From Cafeteria roenbergensis (taxonomy: Eukaryota > Sar > Bigyra > Bicosoecida > Cafeteriaceae), in the NCBI GenBank assembly GCA_008330645.1, contig VLTN01000015.1, positions 62,001-126,000 on the forward strand: a stretch of 64,000 bases of DNA. The letters are read 5' to 3'. This document shows, one piece after another, positions 38,322 through 52,600 of this stretch (positions are counted from its first letter, which is position 1; each line of letters opens with the position of its first letter). A program made the position numbers and the translations under genes. The notes beneath the pieces were generated by a model. It saw only the letters and a list, made by a program, of their open reading frames with translations. It was not told where the DNA came from and did no database searches.

Positions 38322-40128
38322 TCAAACAGCCGAATCCGGTGGTGAGAGCAACCGGCAGCGAGTCACTTGCCAGGGCAAGCACTTTGGGCGGCGATCGTTG
38401 GAGGCAACAGCTCGAAGCCACCGCACGCCGTGTACTCCGCAAGCAATGAGCGTGATGTCGCGGGTGTTCCAAGATAATCGCAAACTGAGCGACCGCTGCG
38501 ACTTCACAGTGGTCTTGGCCTCCGGGTCGGCGCCCCGGTCCAGCAGCAGCTCCACAGTGTCCTTGTGGCCGCACTCCGCCGCAAACATCAGCGCCGTAGA
38601 GCCATACTGCGAGGCCACATGCCCCCAGCAAGCCACTTCCCTCGCACGACGCCGCTGACGCCACCTCCCGCCTGCCACCCAGGGGCATCCAGCACGCCAT
38701 GACACTGCCCCCATCGACACCGCGGTCCACGGCCCGCCCGTGACGCCCGCACGCGGTGCGGCACGATAGCCGCTGCCTCGCACGACTCACACGGTCTTTG
38801 ACCTCGATGTCGGCGCCCCGGTCCAGCAGCAGCTCCACGGTGTCCTTGTGGCCGCGTTCCGCCGCCAAAACCAGCGCCGTAGAGCCATACTGCGAGGCCA
38901 CGTGCCCCCAGCAACCCACTACCCTCGCACGACGCCGCTGACGCCACCTCCCGCCTGCCACCCAGGGGCATCCAGCACGCCATGACACTGCCCCCATCGA
39001 CACCGCGGTCCACGGCCCGCCCGTGACGCCCGCACGCGGTGCGGCACGATAGCCGCTGCCTCGCACGACTCACGCGGCCTTTGGCCTCGATGTCGGCGCC
39101 CCGGTCCAGCAGCAGCTCCACGGTGTCCTTGTGGCCGCGTTCCGCCGCACAAACCAGCGCCGTAGAGCCACCCTGCGAGGCCACGTGCCCCAGCAAACCA
39201 CTTCCCTCGCACGACGCCGCTGACGCCACCTCCCGCTTGCCACCCAGGGGCATCCAGCACGCCATGACACTGCCCCCATCGACACCGCGGTCCACGGCCC
39301 GCCCGTGACGCCCGCACGCGGTGCGGCACGATAGCCGCTGCCTCGCACGACTCACACGGTCTTTGACCTCGATGTCGGCGCCCCGGTCCAGCAGCAGCTC
39401 CACAGTGTCCTTGTGGCCGCGTTCCGCCGCCAAAACCAGCGCCGTAGAGCCATACTGCGAGGCCACATGCCCCCAGCAAGCCACTTCCCTCGCACGACGC
39501 CGCTGACGCCACCTCCCGCTTGCCACCCAGGGGCATCCAGCACGCCATGACACTGCCCCCATCGACACCGCGGTCCACGGCCCGCCCGTGACGCCCGCAC
39601 GCGGTGCGGCACGATAGCCGCTGCCTCGCACGACTCACGCGGCCTTTGGCCTCGATGTCGGCGCCCCGGTCCAGCAGCAGCTCCACGGTGTCCTTGTGGC
39701 CGCGCTCCGCCGCAAACATCAGCGCCGTAGAGCCACCCTGCGAGGCCACGTGCCCCCAGCAAGCCACTTCCCTCGCACGACGCCGCTGACGCCACCTCCC
39801 GCTTGCCACCCAGGGGCATCCAGCACGCCATGACACTGCCCCCATCGCCACCGAGGCCCGGAGTGCCCCGCACGTTTTCCCGCACTGTCCGTGGTGCAGA
39901 AGCCCAACTGGTGGGAACGAGACGCGGGACTTGCAGTGTCGCGTTCCATGTTCTTGGCAACGGCGGGGGCACCACGCCGTGACAGCAAGCGCTCACCTCA
40001 GCAGCGTTGTTCCAGTCCACCGGCGCGCCCGCATCGAGCAGCCTGCTGGCCTCGGCGGTGCTCCCGGCCTTCGCCGCCTCCCAGAGAGCGCTTGCCATTG
40101 CATTTTCACCCATAGCAGCGGTGGCCAT
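38322..40128 (-). CDS. Ankyrin-repeat protein, one repeat per exon
   Basis: Exon 1 (40128-39997, 44 residues) ends with an ankyrin cap (SALWEAAKAGSTAEASRLLDAGAPVDW). Then come four exons of exactly 99 bp (39737-39639, 39454-39356, 39172-39074, 38889-38791), each one ankyrin repeat of 33 residues in phase 0 (STALxFAAERGHKDTVELLL, then DRGADIE). A sixth ankyrin copy starts at 38606. All four 99-bp exons have CTCGCAG acceptors and GTGAGTCG donors. The sixth copy has GTGAAG at the donor position, so it either splices weakly or reads on to the stop at 38322, giving about 270 residues; I annotate the read-through, with low confidence for that end. Exons 2 and 4 are one type (ending EAKGR), 3 and 5 another (EVKDR). 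A protein-binding scaffold is the expected role. Confidence 0.75.
38500..39840 (-). repeat. 282-283-bp tandem array of ankyrin exon plus intron
   Basis: Five successive copies of a unit of 99-bp exon plus 183-184-bp intron, nearly identical in the introns as well. The copies alternate between two exon types, so a two-exon block of about 566 bp appears to have been duplicated. One intron copy is a single base shorter. Confidence 0.9.
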
Positions 40129-40307
40129 GCTGTCAGATGTGTGAGGAGGGGGGGAAGGGGGGCGAGTGCAGGTCTAGAGGGGCAGAGTTCACCGACGTGC
40201 GACCGAAAACGGTCGCGGCAGGCCGCTCTGCCTGACGCGAGCGCGCACTCACGCACGCAAACACGCACGCAAACACAAACACCATCACTCCCGCGTCGCC
40301 ACGAAGC

Positions 40308-45872
<5,565 letters not shown>

Positions 45873-46351
45873 CGTGGCCTGGCTGCTGCCGCAGCTGCTG
45901 CTGCTGCTGCGGCAGCGGCGGCTGGCTCGGCCGGTGGCCGCTGCGTCATCGGCTGCGCCCACATGGCCCTTGTTGCGGAGCGGCCTTGTGACAGACTGGT
46001 TGAGTTGAATGCGCCGTATGCTCAATGCGGCGCGGATTCGATGCGCGGCTCCGGGGCGCTGCTTGTCATCAGCAGCCTCCCCGTGAGAGGGAATTTCTGG
46101 CCCCGCGAGCGCCCACCCACTGCACACTCTGCATTTCACTCTGATTTTTCGCTGGGAACGTCAAACGCTGCCGCGGCCAGCACGCGAGACACTGCCCCCG
46201 CTCTCAACCAGCGTCACAGCCGCAGCAGCAGCCGCTGTTGACTTCCGCCGCCAGCGCCACCGGCCGGGCAGTCCATCGCATGGTTGGGCGCTCCCTCGGG
46301 CGCGCGCGCGCTGTGGGAGCGCACCCCGGCCCGCGGTGGGCCGCGCCACTG
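45873..46351. other. Convergent intergenic region
   Basis: 479 bp between convergent stops, with a CTG/CGG triplet patch (about 45880-45925) and a locally lower GC stretch (45960-46160). No gene is recognised. Confidence 0.55.
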
Positions 46352-47986
46352 TCAGCGGCGCGCGAGGAAGAGCTTGCACGCCTCGTAGCTGGAGATCATG
46401 ATGGCGCAGGCAGGGGCCACCTTGGCCACGCGCGCGCCCAGCCCCGTGAAGAGCGAGGCCGCCCCCTCCTCCCTGGCCACCGTGAGCAGCGCCTCCAGCG
46501 TGGACGGCGTGCGGAGTCCAGCGCAGCCAGGGCCCCGCCTGCGCGCCTCCTGCTGCTGCCTGAACAGCCGCACCTGAACCCTCGTCTTGACGACGTCGAA
46601 CGGGGTTGTTAGCACGGCGGCCACGGAGCCGCTGCCGGCGCCAGCGGCAAACGCAACGGCGAAGCGCTGCGCGATGGGCGGGTGGTCCATGCTGGAGCCG
46701 GTCTCCCTGGCAATTAGGGCCGTGGAGGCTTCGCGCAGCCGCTCGTAGCCCAGCCAGTACACCATGGAGAAGGGCACGTCACGCCAGAGCGTTGGAACCA
46801 CGCCCCGCCAGAGGGAAGCGACGCCGCCCAAACGGACCTCCTCCGCTATGGCCAGACGCATGCTGGATCCGGCCTGGCCCGCCGCGCGGCCGAGGGCGCG
46901 GGCGAGCTGCAGCGGGGAGGCGGCGCGGGATGCCCCTGACGACGCCGCGTCGAGAAGCTTGGCCGCGGCGGGCGCCTGAAGCTTGGTTCGGACCAGCTCC
47001 AGCGGGCTGACGACAGTCGCCGCCCCTGCCCTGGCCACGCCGCCGGCGATGAGGGGCGCCAGCTGGTGCACGGCGCTGCCCGGCGCCGTCCGGCCCTCGA
47101 GGGTCTCCTTGAGCTCGTCGTAGGCGGTGAAGTACATCATGGTGGAGGGCACGGCCATGACCAGCGTGGGCAGCACGCCGGACCATAGGGCGGCCGCCCC
47201 CTCCGTGCGCGCGACGTGCAGGAACGTGTCCGTCGTGGACATGCGCGCGATGCGCGGGGCGGCCGATCGTCGCGCCATGCGGCGGAGGTCGCTGACGGCG
47301 GCGTCGGCCACGGCAACGTGGGCGGCCCCCGTCCTTGCCGCGTCAGCAAGAGACGACCAAACGGAGGGCGCCACCGTCTGCGCAGACCCCACTGCCACGC
47401 GCATGGGCATGGTCCTGGGAGACTGCAGGCCGCGAACGAAGCAGGGCTGCGGCGGGCCGCAGGTCGAGCAGCCCCCAGCGGGCGGGCGTCTGCGCAGCCG
47501 CCGGGATATCGACGGCTCTGGCTGCCCCGCGCAGCGCTGCGCGCCCTGGGCAGCAACGCCAGGAAGGGTTGACTGGCGTAGCTGAGACGTGCTCTGGCAC
47601 GGCGCGCTGCCAGCGGGCAAAGCGGAACGCGCGGACATCCACGTCGCACGGGCCGAAGCAATGGAAGCCGGCCCGCCAGCGCCAGCGCGAAGCAGCGCCG
47701 ACTGCGGCTTGCTGGCCAGCCGGCGGCTTCTCCCTCCCGCCCGGCCAGCTGGGCGCGGCTTGCTGGGCGGCGCGGCGGCCCAAGACGGAGTTGTTGCTCG
47801 GGGCGGAGCCGCAACGAGGGCGGGCCTCGGTCGCAGCTGCGACTGCATCCGGGTCTTGACAACGTCAAAGGGTGTCATCAGCAGCGCAGACAGGATCGAC
47901 CCGAACGACGCGGCGGCCGCTTTCGCCTGGGGAGGGAGGCGGTCATCAGCAATGACGGGCGCGGAAGCCTCCAAGGAATCGTCCAT
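46352..47986 (-). CDS. SLC25A39/40: Mitochondrial carrier, SLC25A39/40 (Mtm1) type
   Basis: An inner-membrane carrier; the SLC25A39/40 branch is needed for mitochondrial glutathione import. 544 residues with the three carrier signatures PFDVVKTRMQ, PLELVRTKLQ and PFDVVKTRVQ. Subfamily marks are the segments EGAAALWSGVLPTLVMAVPSTMMYFTAYD, SLWRGVVPTLWRDVPFSMVYWLGYE and the end APACAIMISSYEACKLF. The first matrix loop, about 55 residues in human, is about 200 here, Ala/Arg/Pro-rich, and contains clustered cysteines (CSTCGPPQPC plus two more upstream). Part of this loop could be an unrecognised in-frame intron. Start MDDSLEASAPVIADD. Transport activity in this organism is inferred from the subfamily. 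Confidence 0.9.
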   Translation of the reverse strand: MDDSLEASAPVIADDRLPPQAKAAAASFGSILSALLMTPFDVVKTRMQSQLRPRPALVAAPPRATTPSWAAAPPSKPRPAGRAGGRSRRLASKPQSALLRAGAGGPASIASARATWMSARSALPAGSAPCQSTSQLRQSTLPGVAAQGAQRCAGQPEPSISRRLRRRPPAGGCSTCGPPQPCFVRGLQSPRTMPMRVAVGSAQTVAPSVWSSLADAARTGAAHVAVADAAVSDLRRMARRSAAPRIARMSTTDTFLHVARTEGAAALWSGVLPTLVMAVPSTMMYFTAYDELKETLEGRTAPGSAVHQLAPLIAGGVARAGAATVVSPLELVRTKLQAPAAAKLLDAASSGASRAASPLQLARALGRAAGQAGSSMRLAIAEEVRLGGVASLWRGVVPTLWRDVPFSMVYWLGYERLREASTALIARETGSSMDHPPIAQRFAVAFAAGAGSGSVAAVLTTPFDVVKTRVQVRLFRQQQEARRRGPGCAGLRTPSTLEALLTVAREEGAASLFTGLGARVAKVAPACAIMISSYEACKLFLARR

Positions 47987-49651
47987 GGCCTTGCCGGCGC
48001 CGGGGGGGAACGACGCACGGCCAACGCCAGTTCAGCCCGCACCAGCTGTTGCGGGGGCGTGCGGTGAGAGCCGGGCGAAGTTGCAGCCGCGTCCGCCAGG
48101 TGCAGCGCGATGGCCGCGACCAGCAGCCGCGCCGACGACACGAATGTCGCCGGCAGAGCCTGCCCTGACGCAGCGTCTACATTCGCCGCGCCGCGCGCCG
48201 GATCACGCAGCCGGAGCCCGTTCCAGGGCTGGCTGTTCGGCCCTTGGCGCTCCACGGCCGCCGCGCGTGACGAAGGGACGCTGCGCGAAGGGCTTCGAGC
48301 GCCATGTTGCGGCTCGAGCCTCGGGCCGCGGTGCGCGCCTGCTGGGCGTCGGTGGTGATGGAGCTGCTCTTTTCTGCCGGAATGCGGCGCGTGGGTAGAT
48401 GTTGAAGATGGGACAGCGGGTTGGCGCGTCTTGTCGGGTCTTGGATGGGAATCACTCGGGCTTGCCAGAGACGACTGCCGGCCTGCAGCAGCGTGAGCGG
48501 GAGCCGGCGCAACCGAGCAACTGCGACTGATGAAACGCGCGACCAAAGACTGGCCAACCCCCCCCGCTCTGTGTCCTGCCCGTTGGCATGTGGCTGGACG
48601 ACTTGCGTTTGTGTCATGCTCATGCATGGCTGACACTTGCGTGGGGCGGCGCTGTTCCGGACAAGTGAGGGTCGACGCACTTCGCTTTTGGCACCAGCTC
48701 GTGCATGCATCAAGTCGTTGCAAGGAAATTGTCGCAGAGGGACAACGCCCTGTTGCAACTCTCTGGTATCCACTGACCGGAGACATCCGTACAGTTGTAG
48801 ATGAAAGTGTTGCATCTGCCGCAGTTTGCTCGCGATCGCCAGAAGCTGAGTGGCAAAGAGCAAGGCAGGTTGGCCTTGCTTGCGCATAGGTGCGTTCGGC
48901 GAGGATGCCAACCCGCCCATGATTTCGGAATCTGCTAAATGCAAGCACTCTGTCTCGTCGGATGTTTCCCTGATTGCAGAGGCTCGGTCGGGTCAAGGGA
49001 GCCTCGTTTCTGCGCTCGGCCAGAGACAACGCAAGGGGGGACGAGGCACGTTCTGGGCAGCCTCCCGGAGAGTTTGAAGCCGCGCCATCGGCTGCATACC
49101 CATCCGTCCGAGCTCGTCTCTCCGATCAACCGCGAGGCAACGCGGCGGCACAGAGAGTCGCGCGGCGTAACTTCTGGCGTTCGCAATTGCCAGGCGCCTG
49201 CGAGCGCCGCCCAGGAGGAGCCCGTGCGGGCAGGTTTTGACACGCGCAAGCGAGGCATCCAGGTCCGAGCAGAGCGGTGTGTGTGGTGGAGATCCAGGCA
49301 GCCACAGCAGTAGCGCTCCCTGGCAGAGCCGTGGCTAGGTCAAATTTCAAGCGCTCCGCCGGTGGGCGCCGCTTGGCCAGCTCGGACACGTCCCTCTCGC
49401 GTGCACAAGCATAGCCTGAACAGACCGGGCGCCAGGGGGCACTACAACGCGCCCCACGGGTGGCAAGCCGCACAGTCTTCGCGCTTTCGCCCGCTGATTT
49501 GGCAAGCTTGTCCAGGCGTTCGCCGGCCGACTGAGGCAGGCCGTCGCTACCCGAGCAGCAACTCAGCATGCGGCCTGCAGCGGGTGGGCGCCACGCGCCA
49601 GAGAGGCACCACGCGCATCGGGGAGGCGCGGAGCTGGAGCTCCTCGCATCG
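47987..49651. other. Long divergent intergenic region, lower GC in the middle
   Basis: 1665 bp between divergent starts, the largest gap in the window. From about 48420 to 49320 the GC content drops to roughly 52-60%. A minus-strand frame of 255 codons (48944-48177) exists but resembles nothing, and its codon use is unlike the neighbours. No RNA gene, repeat or transposon end was recognised by eye. Confidence 0.5.
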
Positions 49652-52600
49652 ATGGCCGACGCCGTTGCCGCAAGCCTCTCGGCTCGCAACTCGGCGTGGC
49701 CGCTTATCAAGCTTGGGAACGGAGTGGCCATCGCCGCAAACGGGTTGGCTGCCGCAGCGTCAGGGCTGGGAACCGGTCTCCGAAGGGATGGCGAAGGGCT
49801 GTCGCTTGCTGCGCCGGGCGATGGAGAGTCCAACCACAGCAAGCTGCTGGCCATGGCAGTGGCGCTCGACCTCGTCATTGTGGTTGCGGAGGAGTGCCAC
49901 CGCCGCGTCGCTGCAGCCCTGGACCGGTCTGCTCACTCGCTGCACGGCGGGGGCGCGGCGCGGGCTGCCCGTCGCGACGCCGAATCGCAGTCGGCGCAGC
50001 TGTCCTTGGCCAGGCGAGTTGGCGCGCGCATTCGAGACCGCGTGCTCGCGTCGCTGGCACGCACCCCCCATGGCCGGGCGCACTACTCCAGGGCCAGGGA
50101 GTCTGTACTCCACGCTTGGCGCAGTCCCGTTGCCCCCCAACGCCCTCGCAACGACGCAAGCACGGCTGAAACCAGCGGCGATGCTTCCAGCAGCGATACC
50201 AGCGGCAGTGACAGCGCGGGGCGCGGGGAAGGTGCTAGCGGCCCTGCCCGCGGAGGAGCGGCCCGCTCCAGCGAGGCGCCTGGACCCGAGCTGGAGACAG
50301 CCGCTTCTCGCGCCACCGACGGGTTGGCCGCCTGGCCGGCTGTCCCGCCCAGGCCGTCGCGGCCGGAGCACATGGCGGGGGGCACCCCTCCGTCTCGCGC
50401 TGCCTCGGAAGGCGCTCCAGGCTGGCCTTCCCAGCGAGAGCCGGCGGAGAGCCCCGTGACGCCCCCGCAGCGGCCGCAGCCGGCACTGGGCGAGCTGTCG
50501 CCATGCTCCGTTGCGTGGGGGGCTACTCTGCCGCCAGCTGCCTCCTCCACCTCCGCCCCATCCTCTGCCCCCGCGTCTGCCTCCTCTGGCACAGCCAGGG
50601 CAGCGGCCGGGGCCCAGGCCACCGAGCCCGGGCACCCGGACGGCCAGCTGGGCGGAGGCGGCGCTGCACGGACTTCCGGCCAGGCCATGGACGCCACTGC
50701 GGACTGGAGCGTATCAGCTGACGCATCGCGGCTGGCAGAGCTGGAAGCGTCGCTCATCGACGTCAGGCAGGGTCTCGCGGACGAGCTCCGACAGGCGCGC
50801 CGTGCGGAGGCGGAGGCGAAGGCGACGGCGGCAGCTGCGGCGGCCGAGGCCAAGGCTTCGCTGGAGGGCAAGCTGGCCGCAGAAGAGGCGCTGGAGTCCC
50901 AGCAGCAGGGTCTGGCGGAGGCGGAGCGGAGGGCAAAGGCGGCGGAGGCGGAGGCGGAGGCGGCTCACCGGGCCGTGACCAAGCAGCGGGCGGAGGCGGC
51001 GTCTGCGAGGCGCGCTGCCGACACCGCCACTGCTGCCGCCTGCGCTGCAACAGCCCAGCGCGACACAGCAAGGGCAGGGCGGTCCGCGGCCGAGGAACGC
51101 GCCTCAGCGGCAGAGCGGGCGGCGGCGGAGGCCACTCAGTCTGCCCAGGCCGCCGAACACCGCGCCCGGACCATGTCTGCGGAGGTCGAGCGACTCAAGG
51201 CCGAGGCCGAAGAATCGCAGGCGGCGCTCAGTCGGGCGATCGCGGGCAGAGAGCACTCGCAAACTGAGGCGGCGGCGGCAGCGTCAGCGGAAGCGGCGGC
51301 GGCGCGAGCCGAGGCCACCAAGGCCGTTGACGAGGCCAGACGTCGTGCAGACGCAGCGGTTGCCCTCGCACAGTCTGAGGGGGAGCGGCGCGCTGTGGCA
51401 GAGCAGTCCCTTGCAGCTGCACTTGCCGCCTCAGGAGCCTCGTCGCGCCGCGCAGCCGCCGCGGAGGCCGCTTCTGAAGAGGCGGAGGCCCGTGCAACGG
51501 AGGCTGAGAGGCAGCTTGCGAGGCTTGCAGCGCAGCTGGAGGACGCAAACGCATCCAAAGCTGATGCTGCCGGCAGGGCCGATCGCAGGCGAGAGGCTCT
51601 GTCGGCCGAGCTGGACGATGCGTTCAAAGAGCGGCAGAGCCTCTTGGCCATGCTGCAGCGCGAACGGAGCGCTGCTTCGGCGGCCCTGGATGCCGAGAGG
51701 CAAGCCAAGTCCGCCGCTGCAGCCGCGGAGGGGGCGCTGGCAGATGCAAAGGCTGAGAGCGGGAGGCGCGGAGAGGAGCTGCTGCGAGTGCGCGCAGCCG
51801 AGGAGAAGGCCACACGGGCGGCAGCGGAGGCCGAAGCTCGTGTAACGTCGATGTCGTCGGAGCTGGAGTCGGCGCGGGCCGCTGCGGCAGAGTCCGACGC
51901 TCGTGCGAGGTCGATGTCGTCGGAGCTGGAGTCGGCGCGGGCCGCTGCGGCGGAGTCGGACGCTCGTGTGAGGTCGATGTCGTCGGAGCTGGAGTCGGCG
52001 CGGGCCGCTGCGGCGGAGTCGGACGCTCGTGTGAGGTCGATGTCGTCGGAGCTGGAGTCGGCGCGGGCCGCTGCGGCGGAGTCGGACGCTCGTGTAACGT
52101 CGATGTCGTCGGAGCTGGAGTCGGCGCGGGCCGCTGCGGCGGAGTCGGACGCTCGTGTGAGGTCGATGTCGTCGGAGCTGGAGTCGGCTCGGGCCGCTGC
52201 GGCGGAGTCGGACGCTCGTGTGAGGTCGATGTCGTCGGAGCTGGAGTCGGCGCGGGCCGCTGCGGCGGAGTCGGACGCTCGTGTATCGTCGATGTCGTCG
52301 GAGCTGGAGTCGGCGCGGGCCGCTGCGGCGGAGTCGGACGCTCGTGTGAGGTCGATGTCGTCGGAGCTGGAGTCGGCGCGGGCCGCTGCGGAGGAGTCGG
52401 ACGTCAACTTGAGGTCGATGTCGTCGGAGCTGGAGTCGGCGCGGGCCGCTGCGGCGGAGTCGGACGCTCGTGTGAGGTCGATGTCGTCGGAGCTGGAGTC
52501 GGCGCGGGCCGCTGCGGCGGAGTCGGACGCTCGTGTATCGGCGATGTCGTCGGAGCTGGAGTCGGCTCGGGCCGCTGCGGCGGAGTCGGATGCCAGCGTA

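Noticed and set aside
38322-40128. Ankyrin array as a transposon-borne or satellite repeat
   Set aside because: The unit is exactly one ankyrin exon plus its intron, with conserved phase and splice sites, and no terminal repeats or target duplications flank it.
48177-48944. 255-codon minus-strand frame in the long gap upstream of the coiled-coil gene
   Set aside because: No recognisable domain, no splice support, and amino-acid and base composition unlike the neighbouring genes. It spans the lower-GC island and is best treated as chance.
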